This document shows, piece after piece, positions 1 to 12,547 of a stretch of 64,000 nt of DNA. Within the stretch, counting starts at the first letter, position 1. Each line of letters begins with the position of its first letter. Position numbers and translations under genes: made by a program. The notes below the pieces were generated by a model. That model was not told the origin of the DNA. It was given only the letters and a program-made list of their open reading frames with translations, and made no database searches. Source of the stretch: Mesodorylaimus sp. YZB2_4. Taxonomy: Eukaryota > Nematoda > Enoplea > Dorylaimida > Dorylaimidae. The stretch lies in the NCBI GenBank assembly GCA_030248295.1, contig JASANH010001643.1, forward strand, positions 620,001-684,000, read 5' to 3'.

Positions 1-260
1 TATTCCGCGTACTTGTTGTTCTGACAATGAGTGCGCATTTATGTGCTTCGATAGGTAAATAGAAAAAAACCTGACGAATGCGTTGATGATTCCCCGACAT
101 ATCTCTGTGCCTGCGTGAACCAAGCGTGAGAGAGCACAGTGACAAGTCGACTCGATCATCCCCAAGCGATCTCACATTCGTAAAGCGTGTGAGCACAGCT
201 GCATCCCAGCGTCTTCATCACCCCATGTGTTATTTTCCGCGTCCAAATGTGCCCTTGTGG
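1..260 (+). repeat. Diverged copy of a repeat also found at 43172-43385
   Basis: From about position 70 to 260 the sequence runs parallel to 43176-43380. Shared landmarks include the phrases aatgcgttg, gcgtgaaccaag, agtcgactcgatca and catcaccccatgtgt, in the same order and spacing with point differences and small indels. At 43 kb this segment lies just downstream of the SH2-kinase gene remnant, so this is probably another copy of that gene's 3' flank whose partner lies outside the window. No convincing coding sequence is seen in it. Confidence 0.6.
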
Positions 261-848
261 GCCTGACCTGTAATTCCTCTCTCTCCTGCACGGTGTCCTC
301 TTTTCTGAAAGTTGAGTTTAAGAAATTGTCACAAAATCTTGCTGGATCCTTACTGACGATTAGCTGGCAGTGGCTCAACAATGACAAGGGAATCTGTTGT
401 GAAAGTATTTAAAACAGTCCACACAGTGACGATGGTAACGATGACTAGGATCAGCTGATGTCACGCTAATTACTGTACTGTAGTTGGGTCTGCAATGGAA
501 TGTCGCTCAGATAATAGGGCAGTGTCACAGCACTTCTAGCTTCCTGATTTTATTCAATACAGCATTGCAAGATAACATGCCACCAAAAGAAAATGCACTA
601 TTTTAGATGGCACTGCATATGATTCGATAAAGAATAGGACACGGGATGATTTAGATAAGGCTGTACACATAAGGCACCTTCCTTAGTTCCCTTTAAAAAT
701 CGACGGGCATATTAAAAGAAAAGCAATCATGAAAATGATGGTAAAACCTAATCTAGCGCAAATACTCAATCAATGCAGAATAAACGGATGAATTCCACCC
801 ATACAATATACCCCTCGCTCGTGTTTTCAGTTCTCTGGCCTCACCCGC
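261..848. other. Gene-free stretch
   Basis: I see no coding exon, RNA gene or recognised repeat here. It is probably the downstream flank of the minus-strand protease gene that ends at 849. Confidence 0.4.
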
Positions 849-3366
<2,518 letters not shown>

Positions 3367-4194
3367 TTTCGTTTTAGCTCGAGATCCGACCGCTCTCTCC
3401 GCCACCAACAAGAAATTCGACGAGCTCGTCGAAAACAGGCCAAGTCAGCTGCCACAAATCGTCTGGGCTGCGATGGATGGGAGATGCAGCTGCCCGGGCC
3501 TAAACAGCAACAACGTGGCTTGAAAGTACATTCGCTACGAACAGCTGCAACTCCCGGCAAATTATTAGAAATAAGCAAAGCCCACTCCCCCAGCTGCTCC
3601 GAGATCCCGAAATTTGATGCTGCTAGCGAAACTTAACAACTGAGCACGATGTTAGTCTTGGCCCTGTGCAAAACGGCGATCAAAACAAGACTGTACGAGT
3701 TAGGCCAGTGCAGTGCCCCATGTCTAGTTCCAAGGTTGGTCAGCGGAGCGAGAAAACGGGTTCGGCGTACGATGGCCATGAGATGTCGAGAAACAAGATG
3801 TTGTGGACAAGACGGCTGTACAGGGTACTCTTAAAAAAGTTTTTCAGCCGAATCATTGCTTGAATCATCGGGTGGCGTGTACGGCGTGCCAGGCGCACGA
3901 CAAGCGCTCTGAAGAGTCAAATGTCAAATGATGATATTATAGCAACAAAGTGCCATGCGGTACCTCTTCTGTACCATGCTATCTGCAGGAGGTGCCCAGT
4001 GACTACAGCTGTACAGCTGTGTTCTAGCGACACAGAGCGACTGTGATCACAAACACGGGACTAGATTTGGCACTAGGTATTTTCAAGCACTTGTTTTGAC
4101 CATAGTTCAAAAAAACTTGATTTCGGTTAGAGAATTTGAACGCATATATTCCGTGTAGCCGTGTTCCACGCTGCAAGTAAATTATAAAAATACT
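3367..4194. other. Gene-free upstream flank
   Basis: Upstream of the protease start codon. Short open frames on both strands look random. The promoter is presumably here, but I see no clear TATA motif at a fixed distance. Confidence 0.35.
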
Positions 4195-4335
4195 TTTACG
4201 GTAATTAACAAACTAAGCGGACGATGGTTCAGTGCAAAGCGCATGTTCGTAAGATAAAATTACAGCATGCAGAATCTAGGATAGCATCTTTACCTGACCC
4301 ATGCGCGGACTGATATGCAGCAAACTATGCGGACG
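4195..4335 (+). repeat. Outlying partial satellite units
   Basis: This is about 1.3 diverged units of the 110-bp satellite that forms an array at 6905-7625. Shared landmarks in the same order are gataaaattacag, gcagaatctaggat, gcatctttacctgaccc, atgc and gatatgcagcaaactat. It sits 2.6 kb from the main array, separated by SINEs. Confidence 0.75.
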
Positions 4336-5135
4336 ATGATTCAGTACAAAGCGCCGGAACCCGTGCGGACAGGCGTGGGAGAAAGTATCAGGGGGACATA
4401 AACTCCGACTGGAGCAGGCTAGTCTCGCGACTATACCTGCCCTAGAAACATCAACCGAAGAGGTTGACGGTTTCCCAGCCAAGGGAGATAGATTGTTTTC
4501 TCCCATTCGCCTTGACCCACCAGGCACCCCTTTTGGTAAAATGCTTACACATAAGCCTTACGAATACGGGCAGTCCCCGTGGATGTCAGCATCAGAAGGT
4601 ATATGGCATTCTCACGCGGTTTTAATGTCACCTACCTAGCTGAGCCAGCCTCAGCAGCTCCAAGTCGATGCGATTGCAGCGCACACCAGCAACATTGGTT
4701 GCAAATTCTATGTGAGCTAGCGTAATCCAGGGCTAGTTCAGCTGCGTTCATCTCAGCCAGCTCGCTGAATGGCTCAGTTGATCTATGTATGGGCATGCAG
4801 TGTTTTGGTCAAAATTAGTTTATGATAAAATCGTTCAGCAAGGGCGAAACGGAGGACTGGCACTAGGCCGCAAAACACTAGGCCGCAGACATTAGGACGC
4901 GGAAAATTAGAAGCGGCCGTAGGACGCAAGACAATAGGACGCATTTCCTGCGATCTTGTGACGACTCCCCCACTTGTTCGTTTCCCCCACCATAATTTTG
5001 TCTCTAATGTGCATGTATATAAAGTTAGTGGCCCAAAAGCGATTTAGGCATAGGGATCTGCATAAATGAAGACAAAAGCATGCTAGATAGGCTAGTCTGT
5101 TCATTGTACTCTGCTGAGCTCTATGGGTGCAAGAA
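4336..5135. other. Gene-free stretch
   Basis: Nothing coding is seen. A short local run near 4858-4945 repeats the phrase taggacgc or taggccgc several times, a minor simple tandem pattern. Confidence 0.35.
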
Positions 5136-5225
5136 AAGCTGGGTCATAGCCTAGCGGTTATCGACGTCTGCCTGTCACGCTGGGTGCGCACTTAGAGGGG
5201 AGGGTTCGACTCCAGCTTGGGTAAA
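5136..5225 (+). repeat. tRNA-derived SINE head, tRNA-Asp-like
   Basis: Shows pol III promoter boxes: an A-box-like tagcctagcggttat and a B-box ggttcgactcc. The middle contains gcctgtcacgc, which resembles the anticodon arm of tRNA-Asp (GTC). The arms do not pair into a clean cloverleaf with a proper acceptor stem, and it is followed at once by another SINE. It is read as a SINE head rather than a functional tRNA gene. Confidence 0.55.
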
Positions 5226-5311
5226 AATTAGTGCCAATACACAGACACATTTTCTAGCCGCCGAGTCTGCTGCGTAGTGCTTGGCCAGGGGTAGAGCATG
5301 ACATGGCATGA

Positions 5312-5740
5312 GCGGCCGCGGTGGTGCAGCGGTTCGGCATTCGTCTCTCCGTATTGCTTGGGAGCGAGTGGCTGAACTCGTCCCGGGTTCGATCCCCGGT
5401 GATGGAGGTCGGTTTGCGAACCATAAACCCTCGCTGACCTTGCACACCAGGCCGTGGGTGACTCACCCGGTACCGCCGAAGCGCTCCGAGTGGAGAGACG
5501 GAAGCCAAACGAGTAGACAGTCTCGGCTGTCGAACACCGACAGGGTTCAAAGCCCGCCCGCCATTGTCCGAGGAAGTCGGTGTACGGTCCAGGATGCCCT
5601 CGCGTGGAGGTGCTCCTAGTGGAGACACGCAGAGGGAAGCTGCTGTGTGTGCCGGTCCCCGCACAGCCCTGCTTATAAGGTTTGACTGCTGGCCGGCTAT
5701 AGGCACAACGGGCTTCGGCCCACAAAAATTAATAAAAAAA
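5312..5740 (+). mobile_element. SINE family A (tRNA-derived, about 430 bp)
   Basis: Begins ccgcggtggtgcagcggttcgg (A-box region) and has a perfect B-box, gggttcgatcccc. The body is about 430 bp and ends in cggcccacaaaaatt plus an A-rich tail. A second copy lies inverted at 58040-58475 inside the ADI1 intron. The tail (gaggtgctcctagtggagac ... cagaggga ... gactgctggccggctat) is shared with SINE family B, whose tRNA-like head is different. Non-autonomous; its LINE partner is not in this window. Confidence 0.85.
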
Positions 5741-6380
5741 AATGACATGGCATGAGCTGGCATGGCTCATCTATATCTAGGCCTGTATCCGAAGTCCCTA
5801 CTTTTTAAATCAATTTTCAGGTTATATATAATAATGGATTATTCTAGAAGTTTCAAAAAACCTGTATGACTGAAAAGTGTGCTTCAGTGAGGTAACAAGG
5901 CCCATACGCAAAACACAGGAAAATACTGGTCCCAATCGGGATCGCCCTGATCCTGATCCCAACCTATCGGTAAGCTCCTTATTCATTTCTTCCATTTCCC
6001 ATTGCATCTGATTTCTCTCTGACCTCTTGGACCCATTCAATAATTCACGTACGTGATGTCACAGAGTCCATGATTATGGGAGAAAACCCGAATTTCAGAG
6101 GAGTAAGTACCGAATTTAAGGAGGATTAGAGGATTTAGGGAAGACTATTGGAACCAAAGGAGGTTTTCAGAGGGTGCTGGGAACCCTGCTTTCCGATGAT
6201 ATCGCAGAAAGTGTATCATACGCGTATTTTTCAAGCAGGGAATGCGCGGCAAATTAAAAATGCCGATCCGGCCGATCCAGCAGTCGGATCAGATCGGGAG
6301 CCGATTCACCCCCTGGCTCGGCGGATAGGTTCGGCCAGATCGGTGGATCGGTCGATGCTGGACTTTGGGTGTAAACAAAC
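5741..6380. other. Gene-free stretch
   Basis: No gene is seen. The part around 6255-6355 is rich in the word gatcgg/gatccg, a local low-complexity pattern. Confidence 0.35.
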
Positions 6381-6517
6381 GTTGCAATTAAGCGAAGTTG
6401 CAAATATCCGAGGTGCAATTATCCGAGCTTGGCATACATGAAAAACATGGGACAAAAACTCGGGAAATCAGAACTTGTTGCAATTATCCAGACTTTGCAA
6501 TTATCCGAGGTCGACTG
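6381..6517 (-). mobile_element. Possible pogo/Tigger-like terminal repeat remnant
   Basis: Read on the minus strand from 6517 the sequence is cagtcgacctcggataattg, preceded by a TA dinucleotide (6518-6519), then several repeats of a ggataattgca-type word. Elements of the pogo/Tigger (Tc1/mariner superfamily) group commonly insert at TA and start with CAGT followed by repeated gataatccg-like words. Only one end is evident and no transposase is seen, so this would be a MITE or a broken copy. Confidence 0.4.
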
Positions 6518-6904
6518 TATATCAGGATCCGACGCATCGACTGTACTCAACACGGACCACACTTTGCGCCACGACGAGCGTAGATTCGCATCTCTCAACG
6601 AAGATATTGACGCTTTCGCGCCTCCCAATCCATCCATATGCACCTCCAAATTTCTAAAGAAGAAGAAAAGAGTAGACTCGACCAATTCCGGATCGTCTCG
6701 CCGTTTTTCCACCAGCCGACTTAAATCATCTAACAATTTTCGATCATTTCCGCGTCAGTCAGTCCGTTCAGTCATAATTATTGATGAGTTCAATTTTTTC
6801 CGAAAAAAAATCACATTTTGCTGAGGAACATTAATTTTGGCTGCCCAGGCGTTTTTGGAAAAATGTCGCGAAATAAGGTACGTGCAACTGCCTGATCGTT
6901 ACCT

Positions 6905-7625
6905 CAAGGATAGGCTAACCTTTTTCTGACCCATGCAAGGAGTAATATACAGCAATCTATTGACAATATTACAATACGAAGCGTATGTTCATAAGATAAA
7001 ATTCAAGTATGCAAAATCTAGGATAACATCCTCAACTGACCCATGCAAGGAGTGATATGCAGCAAACTATCGACAATATATCAATACGAAGCGTATGATC
7101 ATGAGATAAAATTACAGTATGCAAAATCTAGGACAACATCTTTACCTGACCCATGCAAGGAGTAATATGCAGCAATCTATTGACAATATTACAATACGAA
7201 GCGTATGTTCATAAGATAAAATTCAAGTATGCAAAATCTAGGATAACATCCTCACCTGACCCATGCAAGGAGTGATATGCAGCAAACTATAAGCAATTAT
7301 TTGATACGAAGCGTATATTCGTAAGATACAAATACAGTACGCAAAATCTAGGACAACATCTCCATCTGACCCACGCAAGGAGTAATATGCAGCAATCTAT
7401 TGACAATATTTCAATACGAAGCATATGATCATGAGATAAAATTACAGTATGCAAAATCTAGGACAGCATCATTACCTAACCCATGCAAGGAGTGATATAC
7501 GGCAAACTATGGACAATAATTCAATACGAAGCGTATGATCATGAGATAAGATTACTGTATGCATAATCTAGGACACCATCTTTTCTTGACCCATGCGAGG
7601 AGTGATATCCAACAAACTATGGTCG
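6905..7625 (+). repeat. 110-bp tandem satellite, about 6.5 units
   Basis: The marker ccatgcaagg (or a one-base variant) recurs at 6931, 7041, 7151, 7261, 7371, 7481 and 7591, exactly 110 bp apart each time. Each unit contains agtgatatgcagca, gacaatatttcaatacgaag, gataaaattacag and gcaaaatctaggacaacatc. Units differ by several substitutions but by no net length change. The array ends directly against the gypsy-type retroelement. No coding potential. Confidence 0.95.
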
Positions 7626-7689
7626 TGTACACTAAAGCGAACCCGTTCGCCGCGGGTGGCGCGCTGGGCTTAGGCAACTAAGACTATGA

Positions 7690-8791
7690 TATCGAGATCA
7701 AACATCGTCCAGGAGCGGCAAATGGTAACGCGGCTGGACTTCCCAGGATCAAGTGGCCTGAGCCTGGAGCGCACGTGTGCGCGGCTAGCCAAAATCCCTG
7801 TACGGATCGTCAAGAGTACCTGAAATAGAAATCATTGCAAGAGAACGATCCATTTTGTTGTAAGTTAGCAGACACAGGAACTGATTCTCGTTTCCAGCTT
7901 GTGAATGGAGTGTGGTACCAACGCGGTCGTGATATTCAGCTACGCTTAGTCGTCCCAAAGGCATTTATTCCAGAACTGTTGGAGGCGATGCATTCTGACA
8001 AATTTGCTGGGCATCTTGGATTTCAGCGAACGTACAATCGTCTTGTGCAGCCGTATTACTGGCCAACCATGCGACGAGATGTCTTTAAGTTCTGCAAGAC
8101 ATGTCTTCCGTGTGCAATGCGTAAGAGTTCGAAGCAGTAGGTGCTGATACCAGTGGGCGCAGCGTTTGATCGTGTGGCAGCAGATGTATTAGGACCTTTG
8201 AATCTAAGTGAGCGAGGTAATCGATATATTTTGGTCTTCACCGATTACTTGACCAAATTTTGTGAAGCGGTTGCTCGTCCAGAAGTTACAGCGATCGCTA
8301 CAGTAACAGCTTTTGTGGACCGTATTGTGTTGTGTCATGGGTCACCAAGAACCTCAGTAACCGATCGCGGGTCAAATTTCGAATCTGACCAGATGAAAGA
8401 AATTTGTCGCATTTGCAATAGCAGAAAGTTGTGTACAACCATTTATCACCCACAAACCGACGGCCTTGCAGAACGATTCAATCGAACACTGGCGACAATG
8501 CTTACAATGTATGTCAACAAAAATCATGCAGACTACGACGTTTTTCTTCCATATTGTGTCTTCGCGTATAATACATCTGTCCAAAGCTCGACGAAATTTG
8601 CACCGTTCACATTGCTGTATGGGCGTGAAATAAACGTACCCATGGACAGTGCGTTGAACTTTCATCCGACGTGTTACCAAGTCGATGTAGATACATTCGC
8701 ACACAGTGTCCAGACTTTTCTCGGAGCAGCTTGGAGTCTAGCGCAGGCGAATATTCAAACAGCTCAGGGATGGCAGAAGACGCAGTACGAC
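7690..8791 (+). pseudogene. Gypsy pol remnant: RNase H end and integrase
   Basis: Contains the zinc-binding H2C2 region (HLGFQRTYNRL ... CKTCLPCAMR, about 8020-8120) and then the DDE catalytic core: D in AADVLGPL, D in SVTDRGSNF and E in HPQTDGLAERFNRT. A TAG stop at 8138-8140 separates the zinc-binding part from the core, and another stop (7827-7829) separates RNase H from integrase. The frame then runs into the terminus of the inserted BEL/Pao element and stops at 8806. The catalytic triad itself is intact, but the protein cannot be made in one piece without readthrough. Confidence 0.88.
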
Positions 8792-8910
8792 TGTCGCGAG
8801 ATGTAAATATGGAGAGGGGCGACAATGCTTCGAGTCTGGTGCTTTACAGTAATCAAGAGAAGCGAGATGAACAGACCGTTCAGGTCAACAGAGAAAACGC
8901 ACACTCAGCA
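8792..8910 (-). repeat. 3' LTR of the BEL/Pao-like element
   Basis: A 119-bp terminal repeat, TG...CA when read on either strand. Aligning by eye to 11725-11843 gives only two differences in 119 positions, which indicates a fairly recent insertion. Confidence 0.85.
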
Positions 8911-9077
8911 CGGCGAGAGACGAATCGCGAGAGGCAGAGCAAAAATTCTGAAGACGAGAGAGATTCCACTACTTCTAGGTGGATAGCGCGGGAGACAAGG
9001 CATATGAAGAGGCAGCAAGTGCAGAGCATGACGGCGATGGCGTGCAGGAGCTGAGTAAAAGTTGAATACCAATGCAA
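8911..9077 (-). pseudogene. BEL/Pao integrase remnant
   Basis: The minus strand reads CLVSRAIHLEVVESLSSSEF followed by LLCLSRFVSRR, which matches the conserved stretch of BEL/Pao integrase around the first catalytic Asp region. It is cut off abruptly by the LTR. It is the far side of the internal deletion whose near side is the protease/RT fragment ending at 9247. Confidence 0.8.
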
Positions 9078-9246
9078 CGAATGTGTCTTCTTCGCCTGGA
9101 TCGAGGTTACCAGGATACCAGGATCGGATGCAATAGGTCAGGGTTGGCTGTAGTAACACATTGCGATTTCAGCCAATTAGGCTCATTAGTTTGTAAGAAT
9201 TCGGGTCCGTACCACTAAGTTTTGTTGGCAGGAACACTTTCAGCCT

Positions 9247-10206
9247 TCATTCCTCGAGAGATGATGTCCGCTTGGCAGAGTTTACAAGGCGAAAATCGAT
9301 AGTGGACTTCTTCCTCGGAAACTTTACTGACTTCGCTGCAAACGGAAAGAGCGTCAGGGCGAGGATCACGGAGATCGGGCTTGCCAGTCTTATCGGCAAT
9401 CGAGGACGATGCTTCGTGGAGCGATTGCTGGAGAGCTGAGAGGTTTCTTCCAAGTTCTGAAGGACAAGTTCGTCATTATGATCCATAGCCGCATCCTTGA
9501 TGCCGATTTGTTCGAGATCCCGGAATACAGAGGGATCAACTGCAGCGCTGGCGCTATGATCCATCTCTAGAGTTTGATGCTGATCGTTCTGATCCTGAGA
9601 CGATGCCAATGTGAAGAGAGTCGTGAAGCGAGAGACGATATTCGTGGATGCACTAGTATCAACAAGAGATTCACCTGCTCCAGTCAGCACCCAACCAAGA
9701 CGAGAAGAAATGAGCGAAAGAGAGGGGTGGCCTGGTACTGGGACACAGGATTCCGAGAAGATTCGATTCCAATATTCAGCGCCGAGCAGGAGATCGATAG
9801 AGCGATTTTCGAGAGAGGTGGGAATCGAATCTGCGAGGTCGTGTTGCTCCAAGAATTGCGTGCCTTCAGGAGAGAGACGAATAAATGGTCGACTCGTCGA
9901 GTCAGTGATAGTGGGCACTACATAGGCGTAAACATAAATCGGAGGACCAGATTTTGTGCGAATATGGAATGATACCATGCGAGCCTTGAAGGTACTTTGC
10001 AAACCTCCGAAAGCAGAAACCAAAATCTTTTCAGTTCGAACAGTACGAGCATTTATTTTCTTAGCGAACTCTGAGGATACGTATGAACGCTGACTAGCGG
10101 AATCGAGTACCGCATTTCCTTTAAAGGAGGCTGGAGAGGAGCCACAAGAAACGAACACTTTGGCTGAGAGCATAAACGAAGCCTTTGAAGAATTTTCCGT
10201 GATCAT
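9247..10206 (-). CDS. BEL/Pao pol fragment: retropepsin (DUF1758-like) and RT start
   Basis: 319 residues. The N-terminal part resembles the DUF1758-type aspartic peptidase of BEL/Pao polyproteins: FKGNAVLDSASQRSYVSS, with LDSAS at the active-site position. It is followed by the linker that leads into reverse transcriptase (DLEQIGIKD ... HNDELVLQNLEE). Coding similarity then ends before any RT catalytic motif. The start ATG overlaps the gag stop codon by four bases (ATGA) in a -1 frame. These elements often use a single gag-pol frame, so this may be either a coupling signal or a mutation. No reverse transcriptase can be made from this copy. Confidence 0.8.
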   Translation of the reverse strand: MITENSSKASFMLSAKVFVSCGSSPASFKGNAVLDSASQRSYVSSEFAKKINARTVRTEKILVSAFGGLQSTFKARMVSFHIRTKSGPPIYVYAYVVPTITDSTSRPFIRLSPEGTQFLEQHDLADSIPTSLENRSIDLLLGAEYWNRIFSESCVPVPGHPSLSLISSRLGWVLTGAGESLVDTSASTNIVSRFTTLFTLASSQDQNDQHQTLEMDHSASAAVDPSVFRDLEQIGIKDAAMDHNDELVLQNLEETSQLSSNRSTKHRPRLPIRLASPISVILALTLFPFAAKSVKFPRKKSTIDFRLVNSAKRTSSLEE

Positions 10207-11645
10207 CGTTGTCGCGGGGACAGACTGAGAACCTGGTTTCTGTCCATAGCCAGGGCAGATTGATCGATGGTGACGCTGTTTGCAGGTGGACAGCTTCGAT
10301 TACTTTTGCACTCGTCAACACGATGTCGATTTTCAAGGCAATTGAAACACAACTTCAATTCAGTCACACGCTTTTTACGTGAGTTAACGTCAGGATAAGT
10401 TGTACAGTCACTAGCCCAGTGGCTTCCGTTGCAGAGCTGGCAGGTAATGGCTTTCGCTTTTGAGTGACGTGACGCTGAGTTGTGTACGGTTAACGTACTG
10501 GCAGTTGATTGACGTCGTAGATCACGTTTAGCTGGCGATATAGCAGACGACGTTTCCCTAGCGGATTCGTGTATGGATGGTTTAGGATGCTCTTGGCGAG
10601 TCTGAAATTGTTCAGTCATTTCTAGATTGACGATATGCTGTCGCAGACGATCCAGAAGAGAGTCGACAGTAAAGTGCTGATAATCATTTCGTTCACGTAA
10701 GTGACTAAGAATCGATGAGGGAATGAGATTTTGGATTGTGACGAGAAGTAATGCGTCTTGGTTTAACTGCTGTCCCAGAGCGATTAACGAATTACATTGC
10801 GAGTTCAGACTGTCATAGAACATGCGAAGCGAATGAGCGTCTGTGCGAGGCATCGTGAGTTTCTGAATGCTCTGATAGTGCTGTGTGACGATGATTTGAT
10901 GATTTCCGAAACGTTCCCTTATCGTTCTTAAGGCCATTTCATAGTTATCGTTCGTAACCGCTATACCCTCGATCGCTCGCGCAGCAACGCTTCCCTCTTT
11001 CAAGCGGGTTTTTAGATAATGAAATTTGACAGCGTTCGGTAAATCGGCCCTATTGTGCACACAGGTCTCAAAGGCGTCTATGAATTCCCGAAATTTAGAA
11101 GGAGTTCCATGGAAAAAGGGGGGTTCGTAAACGGGCAACTTTACCTTAGCGATTTCGGGGGCCTCCGGAGCCGCGTCAGGACGAGCTGGATTCGCGATTC
11201 GGCGGCGCTCGTTTTCGATTTGGATTTCGTGCAGCTCTTGACGTCGCCGCTGTTCTTCTTCGTCCATCGCGAGACGACGCTTTCGTTCCTCGTCCTGAAG
11301 TCGCTCCCGTAGGGCTTGAAGGTGATGTTGCAGTTCGACGTCCAGATCGTTAAACTTGGCAGACAGCTCGTCGAAAAAGGCGACTTCTTCCGCGAACCCA
11401 TTCGTTTCTTCGTTATCGGCGATGTCCACAAACGCATCAGAGCGAGATTTGTACGATTCAAAGTTTCGGTGTAGTTTGCTTTGAGCAATTTCCAGAGTCG
11501 TCTTAATATTCGTAATATCGACGATCGGGCAATTCAGCGCCGCGTTCAGATCAGCGGTCGATTCAATCGATTGCAAGACGTCTTTCAGACGATTCCGAGC
11601 AGGACCGAGTTGCTGTCGAATCTTCGACGCCATGTCGCAGATCAC
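10203..11645 (-). CDS. BEL/Pao Gag-like protein with zinc knuckle region
   Basis: 480 residues. The N-terminal half is strongly helical with an Arg/Glu-rich coiled coil (about residues 95-150, DEEEQRRRQELHEI). The central part (KLPVYEPPFFHGTPSKFREF ... IRERFGNHQIIV) matches the DUF1759 gag domain of BEL/Pao elements. The C-terminus has paired zinc-binding motifs (CQLCNGSHWASDC and CFNCLENRHRVDEC). The frame is open for its whole length, unlike pol. Gag would assemble the particle. The protein starts about 80 bp inside the 5' LTR end. Confidence 0.85.
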   Translation of the reverse strand: MICDMASKIRQQLGPARNRLKDVLQSIESTADLNAALNCPIVDITNIKTTLEIAQSKLHRNFESYKSRSDAFVDIADNEETNGFAEEVAFFDELSAKFNDLDVELQHHLQALRERLQDEERKRRLAMDEEEQRRRQELHEIQIENERRRIANPARPDAAPEAPEIAKVKLPVYEPPFFHGTPSKFREFIDAFETCVHNRADLPNAVKFHYLKTRLKEGSVAARAIEGIAVTNDNYEMALRTIRERFGNHQIIVTQHYQSIQKLTMPRTDAHSLRMFYDSLNSQCNSLIALGQQLNQDALLLVTIQNLIPSSILSHLRERNDYQHFTVDSLLDRLRQHIVNLEMTEQFQTRQEHPKPSIHESARETSSAISPAKRDLRRQSTASTLTVHNSASRHSKAKAITCQLCNGSHWASDCTTYPDVNSRKKRVTELKLCFNCLENRHRVDECKSNRSCPPANSVTIDQSALAMDRNQVLSLSPRQR

Positions 11646-11724
11646 ACGCCGTCGTCAGGCCACGAGCCAGTTGACGAAGTGCGAATCGAGATCGTAGGTC
11701 GCAACCACGTTCCGTGCTACCACT

Positions 11725-11843
11725 TGTCGCGAGATGTAAATATGGAGAGAGGCGACAATGCTTCGAGTCTGGTGCTTTACAGTAATCAAGAGAGGCGAGA
11801 TGAACAGACCGTTCAGGTCAACAGAGAAAACGCACACTCAGCA
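11725..11843 (-). repeat. 5' LTR of the BEL/Pao-like element
   Basis: A 119-bp terminal repeat that pairs with 8792-8910. On the minus strand it starts TGCTGAGTG and ends CGCGACA. The adjacent inner sequence is the presumed primer-binding site. Confidence 0.85.
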
Positions 11844-12039
11844 TAAACGATACCAAATCACATATCATTTAGAGGTGTAAAGTGTTCCATTCTCGGGCAT
11901 TGTGCAGTGGGCGAGGCGCCGTTTCCTCGTATCAATCGCGCATTTCGCGACAACGACAAAGCAGCGACACAAATCCCCCTCACGATCAATTACCTAGTCC
12001 ATCTTCGCACAACTGTCGTTTCCAAGAGGACTTGTCACT

Positions 12040-12369
12040 ATGTTTACGCCAAAATGGCAGGGACCTTATCGTGTCGTTGCACTGCGGGGTCCTAATGCTA
12101 TTATACAGCTTCAGCCTCAAGCAAATTCCGCTCAGCACGCAATCACGCAGAGAGAAACAGTGCATGTCAATCGCTTGAAGCTTTACCACGTTTCACAGGA
12201 CACCCAACAGCATTTGTCTTCCAGTACACCACATAGCACAGTGCCATGCGCACCTTCGGCTCCCACGCCTTCGAATCAGGTGACAACTCCACCTTCGAAT
12301 CAGCTGTTGGATGTGCCACAACAACCACCCCACCCCTACAATTTACGTCCACGGACGCGCCAATCGTGA
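12040..12369 (+). pseudogene. Gypsy integrase C-terminal tail
   Basis: An open frame beginning at MFTPKWQGPYRVV, the conserved integrase C-terminal (GPY/F-like) motif of Ty3/gypsy elements. It continues through QRETVHVNRLKLYH to a Pro-rich end (HPYNLRPRTRQS), typical of the end of gypsy pol. The piece that should link it to the core at 8791 is damaged between 11844 and 12040, where frames are closed by stops. Confidence 0.8.
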
Positions 12370-12535
12370 AGGATTTGCGTTTTGATTCTTTTTTTCTTTC
12401 TTTCTTTTTGGTCGGGACCAGTTTTCACACGTTTTGTGTTAGTTTTTGGCTTCTAACCGTATCTATTTGTCCGGTGGTATTTATTTGTTGTTTTAAATTT
12501 TGCTTGTTTGTTCCGCAATGAGCGCATCGCTTTTC

Positions 12536-12547
12536 AAAGGGGGAGAG
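12536..12547 (+). other. Polypurine tract of the gypsy element
   Basis: The run aaagggggagag lies immediately before the TG that starts the 3' LTR. This is the usual plus-strand priming site for reverse transcription. Confidence 0.75.

Larger units (their letters stand above)
8792..11843 (-). mobile_element. Internally deleted BEL/Pao-like LTR retrotransposon
   Basis: It lies in reverse orientation inside the gypsy element, bounded by two 119-bp direct repeats that start TG and end CA (8792-8910 and 11725-11843). Read on the minus strand: 5' LTR, a candidate primer-binding region beginning AGTGGTAGCACGG, gag, then protease plus the very start of reverse transcriptase. The frame then breaks and jumps to a short piece of integrase that abuts the 3' LTR. 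Most of pol (RT, RNase H, most of integrase) is gone, so it is non-autonomous. No matching target-site duplication was seen next to the termini. Confidence 0.85.

Noticed and set aside
5143-5215. Candidate tRNA-Asp gene
   Set aside because: A and B boxes and the gcctgtcacgc arm are present, but the acceptor stem does not pair and the sequence is embedded in a SINE context.
9574-9972. Plus-strand open frames of 100-130 codons antisense to the BEL/Pao pol fragment
   Set aside because: Shadow frames of the minus-strand retroelement coding sequence, Arg-rich with no domain.
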